From contig JBBFKT010000005.1 in the NCBI GenBank assembly GCA_037482015.1, positions 107,308-171,307 of the forward strand: a stretch of 64,000 nt of DNA, in the 5' to 3' direction. Position 1 is the first letter of the stretch. Each line of letters starts with the position of its first letter. Positions 46,024 to 55,655 of this stretch are shown piece after piece. Made by a program: the position numbers and the translations under genes. The DNA is from Thermodesulforhabdaceae bacterium (GTDB lineage Bacteria > Desulfobacterota > Syntrophobacteria > Syntrophobacterales > Thermodesulforhabdaceae). The notes below the pieces were generated by a model. That model made no database searches. It was given only the letters and a program-made list of their open reading frames with translations, and was not told the origin of the DNA.

Positions 46024-47391
46024 ATGCTTCCATACACAGATCCCGGGGAAGATAAACAGTTTCTCACGGTCAGTGAATTAACAAGGCAGATTAAGCGCCT
46101 GCTGGAAGGGGAATTTGCCGTATGCTGGGTTGTGGGAGAAATTTCCAACCTGAGGGAACCATCGTCAGGGCACCTGTATTTTTCTCTTAAAGACAGTGAT
46201 GCTCAGATTAGAGCGGTCTGTTTTCGAGGTAGCCGTCTGGCTCTTCGGTTTAAACCCGTAGATGGTCTTGAAGTGCTCTGCTTCGGGCGTATCAGCGTCT
46301 ATGAACCCCGGGGTGAATACCAGATGATTGTTGAGTATATGGAGCCTCGAGGCATCGGGGCTCTGAAGATGCTCTTTGAACAGCTCCGCAAGAAACTTGC
46401 TGCCGAGGGGCTTTTTGACCCAGCCAAGAAAAAAGCTCTCCCTGTTTGCCCTCAGAAAGTGCTGGTAATTACCTCCGCAACAGGAGCAGCTATACGGGAT
46501 ATTCTGGCTGTGCTGCGTCATGCGCCTTTTCCAACCGAAATTACCATAATTCCCGTTCAGGTTCAGGGAGATAAGGCACCGGAAGAGATAGTGGAAGCAA
46601 TCCGTATGGCTAATGCTTTGCAAAGTCAGAACCAGTGGGATGTTGCTATAATCGGGCGAGGTGGAGGAAGTATAGAAGATCTCTGGGCTTTTAATGAGGA
46701 AGAAGTAGTAAGAGCCATAGCGGGATCAAAAATTCCCACAATATCAGCAGTTGGGCACGAGATAGATGTAACTTTATCGGACTATGCTGCAGATTATAGA
46801 GCCCCAACTCCCACCGCAGCGGCAAAATGGGTGGTGGATCAGCAGGAAAGCGTCAAACGAAATCTGGAAACTTACGTTTCCTGTCTTAAAAAGGCGATTA
46901 CGGATCTAATGTTTCGTTCCCAGCAAACATTGGATTTCCTCAGGGAGCGTCTGAAAAGTCCTGAACGGATAGTGGAAGAACGTATAGACAGGCTGAGAAG
47001 CTGGCGAGATCGAATAATAACCACAATGGATTACAGAATAGCATCCACCCTTGGTCATATCAGTGTTCTTCACAGTCGCCTTGCTTCTGTTAAGCTGATA
47101 CGGGATGTTCCGCTCATGAGGCAGCAACTCGAGCATCAAAAAAGTTTTCTTTTGAAGGCTGTATGTGATGTTTTGAGAGAATATGAAGAAAAGCATCGCA
47201 GGCACCTGCTGGCAATGGATGCGTTGAGTCCCTATAAAGTGCTTGACCGTGGTTATGCCATCGTGACCAGATTATCCGACGGGAAAATTGTGAAAAAGGC
47301 GGATGATGCACCGGTAGGAGAGATGCTCAAAATAATGGTGGCTGAGGGAATGCTTTTCTGTGAAGTGAGGGCTCACGGCTCTAAGGAGTAG
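46024..47391 (+). CDS. xseA: exodeoxyribonuclease VII large subunit
   Basis: 455 aa. An OB-fold N-terminus (LTVSELTRQIKRLLEGEFAV and VVGEISNLREPSSGHLYFSL) is followed by the catalytic domain with VITSATGAAIRDIL, IIGRGGGSIEDLWAFNEE and ISAVGHEIDVTLSDYAADYRAPTPTAAA. A long coiled-coil C-terminus ends with LDRGYAIV. Degrades single-stranded DNA with XseB. First gene of a run of cell-maintenance genes leading to dxs and tlyA. Confidence 0.94.
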   Translation: MLPYTDPGEDKQFLTVSELTRQIKRLLEGEFAVCWVVGEISNLREPSSGHLYFSLKDSDAQIRAVCFRGSRLALRFKPVDGLEVLCFGRISVYEPRGEYQMIVEYMEPRGIGALKMLFEQLRKKLAAEGLFDPAKKKALPVCPQKVLVITSATGAAIRDILAVLRHAPFPTEITIIPVQVQGDKAPEEIVEAIRMANALQSQNQWDVAIIGRGGGSIEDLWAFNEEEVVRAIAGSKIPTISAVGHEIDVTLSDYAADYRAPTPTAAAKWVVDQQESVKRNLETYVSCLKKAITDLMFRSQQTLDFLRERLKSPERIVEERIDRLRSWRDRIITTMDYRIASTLGHISVLHSRLASVKLIRDVPLMRQQLEHQKSFLLKAVCDVLREYEEKHRRHLLAMDALSPYKVLDRGYAIVTRLSDGKIVKKADDAPVGEMLKIMVAEGMLFCEVRAHGSKE

Positions 47392-47488
47392 ATACGCGCA
47401 TTCCCGTTTATATCCCTATTCGGTGTAAAAACCCCATGACAGCTTATTTGTTCTTTATGAATAGACAGAAAAAACCAAAGGATAAGCT

Positions 47489-47740
47489 ATGGCGGCAGAA
47501 AAAAGAAAAAAAGAAATTACCATTGAAGAGGCGATGGGAAAGATTGAAAGTATTGTTCGTCAACTCGAAGATGGAAACCTCCCTCTGGAAGAAGCTATAA
47601 AAGTTTTTGCAGAAGGGATGGAACTTATCGAATGGTGTCAGAAAAAGCTTGACGAAGTTCAGGCAAAAGTTCAGAAAATTCTTCGAGAGGATAGAAGCCG
47701 GAGCTTAAGGATAGAACCTTTTGAAGAAGAGGGGGAGTAA
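47489..47740 (+). CDS. xseB: exodeoxyribonuclease VII small subunit
   Basis: 83 aa, the usual size. IEEAMGKIESIVRQLEDGNL, then PLEEAIKVFAEGMELIEWCQKKL is the family signature. Located 97 bp after xseA and 8 bp before the prenyl synthase gene, the standard bacterial order. Confidence 0.93.
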   Translation: MAAEKRKKEITIEEAMGKIESIVRQLEDGNLPLEEAIKVFAEGMELIEWCQKKLDEVQAKVQKILREDRSRSLRIEPFEEEGE

Positions 47741-47748
47741 GTAAGATA

Positions 47749-48642
47749 GTGATGGACTTTGATCTTAAAGCCTATGTGGCAGAAAAGCGAGAGATTATAG
47801 ATAGAGCGCTTGATAATTATCTCCCCCCGATTAGTGGGATGGAAGGGCGAGTGGTGGAAGCGGCTAGATATAGCCTGTTTGCGGGTGGGAAACGACTCCG
47901 GCCTATCCTCTGCATAGCGGCTCACGATGCCTGCGGTGGATCTTCAAAGGCTCTTTTACCGGTCGCCTGCGCACTTGAAATGATCCACACCTATTCCCTG
48001 ATACATGATGATCTTCCCGCAATGGATAACGACGATTTTAGGCGAGGAAAGCCAACCAACCATAAAGTTTTTGGAGAAGCGGTGGCTATACTCGCAGGGG
48101 ATCTTTTGTTGACATACGCCTTTGAATTGATGGCGGAGCACGGTTTGCAGGATTCTTCCAGGGCTTTGATGCGGGTAATACATCTTATTGCTATGGCTTC
48201 CGGCTTTAAAGGCATGATCGGTGGACAAATGATTGATCTTGCCTGTGAAGGGCAGGAAGTTGATATGGCAACGGTTGAATACATGCACGTGAAGAAAACG
48301 GGTGCACTTATTACGGCTTCAGTCCAGGCTGGAGCTATTCTTGCTGGGGCTTCAGAGACAGATCTTGATAAAATGAGCCGTTACGGACGTCATCTGGGGC
48401 TGGCTTTTCAAATTACCGACGATTTGCTGGATGTCACAGGTAGCTTTGATGAAATGGGAAAAACTCCTGGATCCGATGATCGTAAAGGAAAGCGAACTTA
48501 CCCGTTTTTAATTGGGGTTGAAGAAAGCCGCAGAATTGCCAGGGAACACGTGGAGCAAGCTCTGTCTGCTATTTCTGGATATAATGCCAAAGCAGATCCA
48601 CTGAGGGCTATCGCTTTTTATGTTTTAAATCGAAATAAGTAA
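47749..48642 (+). CDS. ispA: geranyl/farnesyl diphosphate synthase (IspA type)
   Basis: 297 aa. The first Asp-rich motif is DDLPAMDNDDFRRG, the second DDLLDVTGSFDEMGKT. Also AGGKRLRPIL, MIGGQMIDL and KKTGALI. It makes C15 prenyl diphosphate for quinones and undecaprenyl carriers. GTG 47749 or ATG 47752 are alternative starts; GGGGGAG lies 11 bases before the former. Between xseB and dxs as in many proteobacteria. Confidence 0.92.
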   Translation: MMDFDLKAYVAEKREIIDRALDNYLPPISGMEGRVVEAARYSLFAGGKRLRPILCIAAHDACGGSSKALLPVACALEMIHTYSLIHDDLPAMDNDDFRRGKPTNHKVFGEAVAILAGDLLLTYAFELMAEHGLQDSSRALMRVIHLIAMASGFKGMIGGQMIDLACEGQEVDMATVEYMHVKKTGALITASVQAGAILAGASETDLDKMSRYGRHLGLAFQITDDLLDVTGSFDEMGKTPGSDDRKGKRTYPFLIGVEESRRIAREHVEQALSAISGYNAKADPLRAIAFYVLNRNK

Positions 48643-48785
48643 GAATAAACCTGGAACTTGCATTTACCAGGGATGCAAGCATGCACCCTTACGAAATCGG
48701 GAATGGGGATAAAGTATGAAGCATTGAGTTACTTTTCCCAGCTCCTGATCCCCAATTCCTGAATGTATTATAATGGAGGACGGCA

Positions 48786-50705
48786 TTGGAGAGAGGAAAA
48801 ATACTGGATAGAGTCAATGGCCCTGAGGATTTGAAAAAACTGTCCCTTATAGAACTTCAGGCGCTTGCTGATGAAATAAGGAATTACATTATAGATGTTG
48901 TGTCTAAAAACGGAGGACATCTTGCACCTAATTTGGGAGTTGTAGAACTTTCTATCGCTGTTCACTATATTTTTAAGTCTCCGGAAGATCGCATAGTGTG
49001 GGATGTAGGGCACCAGAGTTATACTCATAAGATTCTTACGGATAGAAAAGACCTTTTCCCAACAATTCGAACTTACGGCGGAATTTCCGGTTTTCCCAAG
49101 AGAGAAGAAAGCCCTCATGATGCCTTCGGAACGGGTCATTCCAGCACATCCATTTCGTCGGCACTAGGTATAAGCGTTGCTAAATCTATCAAGGGCTGTA
49201 AACGTAGAGTGATCGCCGTAATAGGCGATGGCAGTATGACCGGCGGTATGGCTTTTGAAGCCTTGAACCATGCGGGTGATCTCGGTAAAGATCTTATCGT
49301 AATCTTAAACGACAACGAAATGTCCATTTCTCCTAACGTGGGTGCTCTTTCTTCCTTCCTCAGCAGAAAGCTTTCAAGCCGTATGGCGGTGCAGCTCAAG
49401 AAGAATGTTGAACAAATGATGAAAGCTATACCCGGTGTGGGACCCAATATAATTCAGCTTTTGAAAAAGAGCGAAGATTCTCTGATCGCTTTCTTTACTC
49501 CCGGACTTCTTTTCCAGGCACTGAAGTTTCATTACATAGGACCCATAAAGGGACATCGGATTGACCTTCTCATTGAAGCCCTTCAAAGCGCCAAGGAGGT
49601 TTCTGGTCCCGTTCTCGTGCATGTGCTTACCCAGAAGGGAAGGGGATATAGACCTGCCGAGTCTAACCCGACCCATTTTCACGGCGTTGGACCTTTTAAG
49701 GTTGAAACTGGCGAAAGCTGCCCCTCTGGTTCCTGTGCTCCATCCTATACTTCTGTATTTGGTAAGACCATCGTGAAGCTTGCCGAAAAGGATCCCAGAA
49801 TTGTTGCTATTACAGCGGCGATGCGGGAGGGAACCGGACTTGACCTATTTGCAGAACTCTACCCCGATCGGTTTTTTGATGTGGGGATAGCGGAACAGCA
49901 TGCAGTAACCTTCGCCGCAGGACTTGCAGTGGAAGGCTTTAGACCTGTGGTTGCGATCTATTCCACATTCTTACAGAGAGCCTTTGATCAGGTTATTCAC
50001 GACGTAGCATTGCAAAAGCTTCCCGTAGTTTTTGCGATGGATCGGGGTGGACTGGTTGGGGAAGATGGTCCTACTCATCATGGAGCCTTTGATCTCTCCT
50101 ATCTCCGTCACATTCCTGGAATGGTTCTCATGGCTCCCAAGGATGAAAACGAACTTCAACACATGCTTGCTACAGCGATAAAACATGAAGGACCTATTGC
50201 TCTTCGTTATCCAAGAGGAAGTGGAGTTGGTGTTCCAATGGATGAAGAATATCGGACATTAGAAATAGGCAAAGGAGAATTGCTTCGGGAAGGTTCTGAC
50301 ATGGTATTGTTTGCAATAGGTGCTACGGTTTATCCTGCTCTCAAAGCGGCTGAAATGATTGAAGAGAAGGGAATTAGCGCCGCGGTTATCAACGCTCGCT
50401 TTGTTAAACCCCTGGATGTGGATCTTTTGATGGAATGGGCAAAAAAAACCGGTGTGGTGGTAACGGTTGAGGAAAATGCCCTCCAGGGTGGATTCGGCAG
50501 TGCCGTGCTGGAAATGTTTGAAGAACAGGGATTTTTCCCGGCTCGAATTAAACGATTGGGACTTCCTGATAGATTTATCCCTCATGGCAGTCAGGCTCAA
50601 TTAAGGCGCCTTGTTGGAATTGACGCAGAAAGTATAGCTCAGGCTGCAGAAAGTCTTGTCCGTGGTATAGGCACTCATGGCTCGGTTCTCAGAGCGGTTG
50701 GATAA
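48786..50705 (+). CDS. dxs: 1-deoxy-D-xylulose-5-phosphate synthase
   Basis: 639 aa. Thiamine-diphosphate enzyme with [18 protein letters not shown] (ThDP/Mg motif GDG), [21 protein letters not shown]-region [24 protein letters not shown] and [14 protein letters not shown]. First step of the MEP isoprenoid pathway. TTG start at 48786 has GGAGG six bases upstream. Overlaps tlyA by 29 bp, so the two are translated together. Confidence 0.94.
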   Translation: MERGKILDRVNGPEDLKKLSLIELQALADEIRNYIIDVVSKNGGHLAPNLGVVELSIAVHYIFKSPEDRIVWDVGHQSYTHKILTDRKDLFPTIRTYGGISGFPKREESPHDAFGTGHSSTSISSALGISVAKSIKGCKRRVIAVIGDGSMTGGMAFEALNHAGDLGKDLIVILNDNEMSISPNVGALSSFLSRKLSSRMAVQLKKNVEQMMKAIPGVGPNIIQLLKKSEDSLIAFFTPGLLFQALKFHYIGPIKGHRIDLLIEALQSAKEVSGPVLVHVLTQKGRGYRPAESNPTHFHGVGPFKVETGESCPSGSCAPSYTSVFGKTIVKLAEKDPRIVAITAAMREGTGLDLFAELYPDRFFDVGIAEQHAVTFAAGLAVEGFRPVVAIYSTFLQRAFDQVIHDVALQKLPVVFAMDRGGLVGEDGPTHHGAFDLSYLRHIPGMVLMAPKDENELQHMLATAIKHEGPIALRYPRGSGVGVPMDEEYRTLEIGKGELLREGSDMVLFAIGATVYPALKAAEMIEEKGISAAVINARFVKPLDVDLLMEWAKKTGVVVTVEENALQGGFGSAVLEMFEEQGFFPARIKRLGLPDRFIPHGSQAQLRRLVGIDAESIAQAAESLVRGIGTHGSVLRAVG

Positions 50706-51423
50706 AGTGATGGTTGAAAGGGGTCTTGCTGAAAGCCGAAGTCGAGCTCAAGCTATGATCCTAGAGGGAGTGGTTTATGTTGATGGGGTTCTGTGCACAA
50801 AAGCCGGTAAAGAAGTTAAGCCAGACAGCGTAATAGAAGTTCGTAAAGATTTTCTGCCCTATGTCAGCCGGGGAGGCATAAAGCTTTCTCACGCTATAGA
50901 AACATTTCAAATTCCCGTAACGGGCAAGGTCTGTATGGACGTGGGGGCATCAACGGGTGGTTTTACCGACTGTCTTCTCCAGAAAGGAGCAAAGCGAGTA
51001 TATGCCGTTGATGTAGGTTATGGTCAGCTTGCATGGAAGCTACGCCAGGATCCAAGGGTGGTTGTTCTGGAAAGACAAAATATTCGCTATCTTCCAAAGG
51101 AACTTGTGCCTGAACCGATTGAACTCGTAACCATTGATACATCTTTTATATCGCTCAGGCTCGTAATTCCGGCAATTATACCCTTCCTTGATAATAACTC
51201 CTGGCTTATAGCTTTGATAAAACCTCAGTTTGAAGCGGGGCGTGATAAGGTAGGAAAGGGAGGCATAGTAAGGGACGAAAAAGTTCACCAGGAAGTGTGT
51301 GATATCATTTCTGATTTCGTGAAGTCTTTTGGATTCAATGTTGAGGGCGTGGTTGAGTCCCCAATAAGAGGGCAAAAAGGTAATAGAGAATTTATTATTG
51401 CGGGATTGCGATCTGTTGAATGA
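50677..51423 (+). CDS. tlyA: TlyA-family rRNA methyltransferase
   Basis: 248 aa. N-terminal S4 RNA-binding domain ([20 protein letters not shown] then [20 protein letters not shown]), then an FtsJ-like methyltransferase domain with [20 protein letters not shown] (SAM loop) and [21 protein letters not shown]. Members 2'-O-methylate cytidines in 16S and 23S rRNA. Starts inside the last codons of dxs. A small hairpin (CTTGC/GCAAG with T-run) lies about 20 bp downstream. Confidence 0.92.
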   Translation: MARFSERLDKVMVERGLAESRSRAQAMILEGVVYVDGVLCTKAGKEVKPDSVIEVRKDFLPYVSRGGIKLSHAIETFQIPVTGKVCMDVGASTGGFTDCLLQKGAKRVYAVDVGYGQLAWKLRQDPRVVVLERQNIRYLPKELVPEPIELVTIDTSFISLRLVIPAIIPFLDNNSWLIALIKPQFEAGRDKVGKGGIVRDEKVHQEVCDIISDFVKSFGFNVEGVVESPIRGQKGNREFIIAGLRSVE

Positions 51424-51465
51424 TAAATTTCTGGTAAAATATTGCTTGCGAAGGCAAGTTTTATC

Positions 51466-51493
51466 TTGCGTTGGCAGTGATCGTATGTATAAT
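51466..51493 (+). promoter_or_regulatory. sigma-70 promoter of the HU gene
   Basis: TTGCGT (51466-51471), 16 bp, TATAAT (51488-51493). The -10 is perfect. The HU start is 62 bp downstream of it. Confidence 0.65.
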
Positions 51494-51555
51494 TAAGGCG
51501 TAAAGCGTGGTCGGGGCTATCTATTTATAATCACTAAAGTTTTAGGAGGAAAGCG

Positions 51556-51828
51556 ATGACGAAGACTGAACTTGTAGGCAAGATGGCGGAAAAGGCAGGT
51601 ATTAGCAAGGCTGCTGCGGAGAAGGCACTTAAGGCTTTTATGGATTCCGTTCAGGAAGCCTTGTCCAAGGGAGACAAGATTGCTCTCGTTGGGTTTGGCA
51701 CTTTCAGTGTTGCTGAACGTGCCGCAAGAGAGGGAAGAAATCCCAAAACCGGCGAAAAGATCACAATTCAAGCCTGCAAAGTAGTCAAATTTAAACCCGG
51801 AAACGATCTCAAGAAGGTGGTTAAGTAG
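51556..51828 (+). CDS. hup: HU-family DNA-binding protein
   Basis: 90 aa. MTKTELVGKMAEKAGISKAA, then VQEALSKGDKIALVGFGTFS, RAAREGRNPKTGEKI and VKFKPGNDLKKVVK are the HU fold with the DNA-binding arm (GRNPKTGE). AGGAGGAAAG lies close before the ATG. Has its own promoter and a hairpin terminator shared with convergent tilS. Confidence 0.95.
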   Translation: MTKTELVGKMAEKAGISKAAAEKALKAFMDSVQEALSKGDKIALVGFGTFSVAERAAREGRNPKTGEKITIQACKVVKFKPGNDLKKVVK

Positions 51829-51906
51829 CGATTTTTATTCGCTATACAGGTTCGCCTTCGCCCGCGCCATCTCTCTTTTCATATTCTTTATAATCTGGAC
51901 AGAAAT

Positions 51907-52974
51907 TTAAGGGGCATGGCATTGCCGTGTCCCTCTTTTATTTTTCATTGAACATTTTTCAAATGTAATATGTGATCCCTTCCTGATTAAAGCAATCTCT
52001 TTAATGTGGAGTTCTTTACCAGATTGGCTTTCAACAATGAGTTTTCTTACGGCTTCGATGTTAGCGTAGCTAATCCCGTAACAGGTAGATCTTAAACGCT
52101 GAAAAATATACCTTATAAAACGGCGCTGAAGGGCAGTGTGAAGTAGAGTAAACCTGTCGGCACGAATAACTATTTTCCCTTCCTGCTCCTCAAGACAGAT
52201 CTCCGGTAAAATCCTGTTTATCTCTCGTTCCCAGTAATCGTTTTCCTGAGATGCCAGGTCAGTGAAGCGATTAAGGATTTTAGTTATAGGTCGTTTGAAA
52301 ATATCTTCTGCTAGCGGAATAAGTTCCATGCGAACTCTGTTTCTTTGAAAGCATGGGCTTGAGTTGGAAGAGTCTTCAACGAAAGTGAGTTCCCGCTCTC
52401 TTAAGTATTCAAGGATTTCTTTTCGAGAAAGGCACAGAAGGGGTCTAATAATGTTTCTATCCTTTTCCAGGGGACGCATTCCTTCAAGCCCCTCAAAACC
52501 CGTGCCCCGAAAAAGTCTTAATAAAAGTTCTTCAGCCTGATCGTCACCGTGGTGAGCAAGAGCGATGCTGTGAGCCTGAAGCCGTTTTCTCGCCCGTTCG
52601 AAGGCTTCGTGACGGCAGAGCCTTGCGCCCATCTCCAGAGATACTCCCATGCGGCGACAGGTGGAAAAGACATCAACTCTTTCAGTCAAAACATCTTCAA
52701 TCCCTGCCTTTTTCATAGTCTGGACAACAAATTCCTCTTCCGAATCGGATTCGGGTCTGATACCGTGGTTGACATGAATGACGGAATATCTGGAAACTTC
52801 AAGTAGCCTTTTAAGTCTTAACAGAATGTAAGCCATTGCTATAGAGTCAGGTCCACCGGAGACTCCAAGCAAAATATGTTCCCCCGGGGATATGAGCCGG
52901 TAAAATCTTATGAAACGATAAACCTCGCTTTCGGCGGGATGAAGGCTTTTTTGATGCTGGTTCTGGTTGTTCAT
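51907..52974 (-). CDS. tilS: tRNA(Ile)-lysidine synthetase
   Basis: 355 aa. P-loop LLGVSGGPDSIAMAYILLRL is the N-type ATP pyrophosphatase motif (SGGxDS); YSVIHVNHGIRPESDSEEEF and AHHGDDQAEELLLRLFRGTG follow. It adds lysine to C34 of tRNA-Ile2 so that it reads AUA. The C-terminal extension is shorter than in E. coli. Last codons overlap the terminator hairpin at 51910. Upstream on the minus strand lies a membrane-protein gene. Confidence 0.92.
   Translation of the reverse strand: MNNQNQHQKSLHPAESEVYRFIRFYRLISPGEHILLGVSGGPDSIAMAYILLRLKRLLEVSRYSVIHVNHGIRPESDSEEEFVVQTMKKAGIEDVLTERVDVFSTCRRMGVSLEMGARLCRHEAFERARKRLQAHSIALAHHGDDQAEELLLRLFRGTGFEGLEGMRPLEKDRNIIRPLLCLSRKEILEYLRERELTFVEDSSNSSPCFQRNRVRMELIPLAEDIFKRPITKILNRFTDLASQENDYWEREINRILPEICLEEQEGKIVIRADRFTLLHTALQRRFIRYIFQRLRSTCYGISYANIEAVRKLIVESQSGKELHIKEIALIRKGSHITFEKCSMKNKRGTRQCHAP
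51910..51934. terminator. terminator between HU and tilS
   Basis: 11-bp stem AGGGGCATGGC/GCCGTGTCCCT with loop ATT, followed on the plus strand by CTTTTATTTTT. It lies inside the last codons of tilS. Its sequence closely resembles the perfect MITE palindrome at 8649, suggesting a co-opted repeat. Confidence 0.7.
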
Positions 52975-53031
52975 TTGGGCGATAAGCGGGAGCGTGTTCC
53001 CACGCCCCGACTCTGCTGTGAATTCAATACA

Positions 53032-53055
53032 GGGGCGACTCTTACCTGTCGCCCC
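53032..53055. repeat. GGGGCGAC inverted repeat
   Basis: Arms GGGGCGAC/GTCGCCCC around an 8-base loop, in the 89-bp gap between tilS and the membrane-protein gene. Same style as the other GTAGGGGC-type palindromes; no MITE ends visible. Confidence 0.5.
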
Positions 53056-53063
53056 CGCGCAGT

Positions 53064-53897
53064 TTATTCTGTGGCACTAACTGGTGAAGAACTTCCCCCG
53101 GGATGTAGCGGCGCAATAGCTCTGGTTGCGTCCCTGGTAGTTTCTTTTCCGGATTTTTTATTTTGACTTGCCGCAATGTCAGGTATGGCTTTCTTCCACT
53201 TTTTGCCCTGCACGAGAAGCTTTCCTTCATGGTTCAGAACGGTGTTGTCTTCCAGGATGATCAATCCAAAGCGTTCAGCCATCTCACTTCTGAAGCGGTA
53301 TTCCATGGATTTTTTCCGCAGTTTGTAGTTCAGTATAATCAGAGTCATGGCAAAGATAGAGATAAGTGCAAGTATTCCCACTATGAAGATCAGACTTATT
53401 TTTACGGTTTTTTCGCCGATAGTTCCGATGACGGTAAGGATTGTATCGAGGTTATAAAGCGCCACAACTCCAAGTCCCAGTAGAAGCAAAAGCCCCAGGA
53501 ACGGGACATGTTGAAGCTGTTTGACCATCCTGGTAAGTCTCGGGTGTTTTGTAGCAATTTCCGTCTGTGCGTTATTATGTGTATCGGCAGCGTTTTGATC
53601 TGGCTCTCTATCAATCATGTATCGGTTGAAAGCGGCGATGATAACCCCGATAATGAAAGTAATAAGAATCGGCGAAAGAAAAGCTATCGTGAAGTAGGCT
53701 CGCCACGGAAAGGGAATATCAGCCGCGGCACCGGTTCTATCAACAGTTTCCGAACCGAGTTGATAGATCCAGCATCCAACAAAAATAAGCAGTTCAAGCC
53801 ATCCCAAGAAGTAGAGATATTTCCTGAAAAGCTCCTTGCGTTCCTCGGCATTAAAAAGGTCCGAAAATTTTTCTATAATCTTTTTTTCCTGGGTCAT
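53064..53897 (-). CDS. four-TM membrane protein, unknown function
   Basis: 277 aa. About four hydrophobic segments, near residues 26-46, 65-90, 129-153 and 163-190, with a polar loop between the second and third (DREPDQNAADTHNNAQTEIA). A charged cytoplasmic C-terminus follows (MEYRFRSEMAERFGLIILED and NHEGKLLVQGKKWKKAIPDI). No family recognised. The region from about 195 on looks like a small soluble domain. Upstream of tilS on the same strand. Confidence 0.6.
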   Translation of the reverse strand: MTQEKKIIEKFSDLFNAEERKELFRKYLYFLGWLELLIFVGCWIYQLGSETVDRTGAAADIPFPWRAYFTIAFLSPILITFIIGVIIAAFNRYMIDREPDQNAADTHNNAQTEIATKHPRLTRMVKQLQHVPFLGLLLLLGLGVVALYNLDTILTVIGTIGEKTVKISLIFIVGILALISIFAMTLIILNYKLRKKSMEYRFRSEMAERFGLIILEDNTVLNHEGKLLVQGKKWKKAIPDIAASQNKKSGKETTRDATRAIAPLHPGGSSSPVSATE

Positions 53898-54039
53898 GCC
53901 ATGTAGCCTCCTTCATCCATGTTGGGATTGTAAAGCTCCTGGGTAATCATCTTCTTAATAAGTGATAGTTACATCCGTCAACCACAGCTCACACTTAAAT
54001 CATATACCGGCTTTGCTCCTAAGGTCGAGCATTCCGTGT

Positions 54040-55434
54040 TTAGAATACATCTGCCGAGAATACGTAAATTTGCACATCGTTTGACTTCCAGGCATCGGGA
54101 GGAAGCCCCGCCTTTCGACATGTCCATTCCAGAAAGGTTTCCCGACTCCATCCGTATTCAGCGGCAACCTGAGGCAGTAACAATCCACTGTAAAAACTCT
54201 TTCTCACAACAAGCCCGTGTTTTCCGATCTCTATGTCCGATATGTCCTTAAGAGGTTCAAGCGGAGTAAGCACGGATATCTCGATGTCGATAAACGGAAA
54301 CTCTTCGGCATTTAGCGGTGGAAAGCGCGGATCGTGGAATGCAGCCTGAATCGCCATGTCTCTAACGGTTTCCCACAGAGGACGATGTCCCTCTACGTAG
54401 CCGATGCAACCTCTCAGTTGCTTGTTCTTATGAATTGTTACAAAGGCACCTCGCTTTTCAGCAAGTTTACCACCAGGTCTTGTGATGCTCGGAAGGCTCT
54501 TCCCTTCAAGTTTTGCCTTTATAGTGTTGTACGCAAGTTCCTTAAGAATTCGCTTTTCATCTTCAGAAAGTCCTAGGTCCACTCCGACCTTTTTCCCATG
54601 ACCGGGGTTGTCAACAAAGGCGGCGGCTAGATATCCAACTACTGCCGATCTGTCGCCCGTTACATCTGCAGAGGTAGCATATTTCAAGACCATGGATTTT
54701 GTTGCTCCAAGCTCTTTACAGGCAATCATTACAGTCACCATAGGACCTGCGCCGCAGGCTTCCCCCAGCCCTTTTTTGATGTCTTCAAAAAGCCCCGCAG
54801 GATCAAAGGAAGTGATACGGTCTGCAATTCTCCTGTCCAGCTCGTGAGCTTCTTTTTCTGAGTGATAATGTGAAAGATCTGTGCTGGCTATAAGGAGCAC
54901 ATCATCCTTGTTTTTCAGGACCTTAGCGAGAGCTTTCCCGAGAACCTCAGCGGTTTCATATGTCTGAATTCCCATCACGATTGGAGTAAGAAGAAAGTTA
55001 TTTTCCAGTATAACCTGAAGGAAAGGAAGCTGGATTTCCAGAGAGTGTTCCCTTGCATGAGCTTCGGGAAGGTCCTTTATTATAGGGGAAGTTTTCAAAA
55101 GTTCTTCCGCTATTTCTCGATCGAGCGGCACGACACCAAGCGGTGTTTCATATCCTCCGGGTGTATATACGCTGGCTCCCTGAAAGTAGGCATGATGACT
55201 TGGTGCTACAATAACAATTCGCCGACGTGGGCTTGTTTCTAAGAGCTTGTAGGCATAAGCAGCGACCCATCCTGAATAGATATAACCGGCATGAGGAACT
55301 ATCAGTCCTTTGAGAACGCCCTTTGGCACTTCGACAGAAGCTCTATCCAGGTATCTTCTTATTTCTTTTTTCAATGTTTCGGGATGTCCTGGATACCATG
55401 TGCCTGCAATAATTGATTTTCTTACGCGTTCCAT
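54040..55434 (-). CDS. Memo-AMMECR1 fusion (AmmeMemoRadiSam system proteins B and A)
   Basis: 464 aa. Residues 1-265 are a Memo-like domain with SIIAGTWYPGHPETLKKEI, GLIVPHAGYIYSGWVAAYAY, DLSHYHS and a histidine set resembling extradiol dioxygenases. Residues from about 285 are AMMECR1-like with KQLRGCIGYVEGHRPLWETV and AAFHDPRFPPLNAEEFPFI. In many genomes Memo, AMMECR1 and a radical-SAM protein occur together as the AmmeMemoRadiSam system of unknown function. Here A and B are one chain and no radical-SAM gene is in the window. ATG 55434 is preferred over 55452 because AGGGA lies nine bases before it. Confidence 0.85.
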   Translation of the reverse strand: MERVRKSIIAGTWYPGHPETLKKEIRRYLDRASVEVPKGVLKGLIVPHAGYIYSGWVAAYAYKLLETSPRRRIVIVAPSHHAYFQGASVYTPGGYETPLGVVPLDREIAEELLKTSPIIKDLPEAHAREHSLEIQLPFLQVILENNFLLTPIVMGIQTYETAEVLGKALAKVLKNKDDVLLIASTDLSHYHSEKEAHELDRRIADRITSFDPAGLFEDIKKGLGEACGAGPMVTVMIACKELGATKSMVLKYATSADVTGDRSAVVGYLAAAFVDNPGHGKKVGVDLGLSEDEKRILKELAYNTIKAKLEGKSLPSITRPGGKLAEKRGAFVTIHKNKQLRGCIGYVEGHRPLWETVRDMAIQAAFHDPRFPPLNAEEFPFIDIEISVLTPLEPLKDISDIEIGKHGLVVRKSFYSGLLLPQVAAEYGWSRETFLEWTCRKAGLPPDAWKSNDVQIYVFSADVF

Positions 55435-55655
55435 GGGTTGCATTCCCTGCAATATGCTCTAATTTTTCCTATCCCCTGGAAGGTTCTAAGGGGGTTAAAA
55501 ATCCAAAGAGCCTGTTTAACCATTTCCAAGATAGGAAAAACCTTTTTTATAGTCTAGTTTTTTCTTGCTTGCCGAATCCGAAGGACGCAAAAAATTTTTT
55601 TCTTCCTGTTGATCCAGGTCCGAATTTTTTCTGTCCCGTAAGGATTCTTAAGCTT

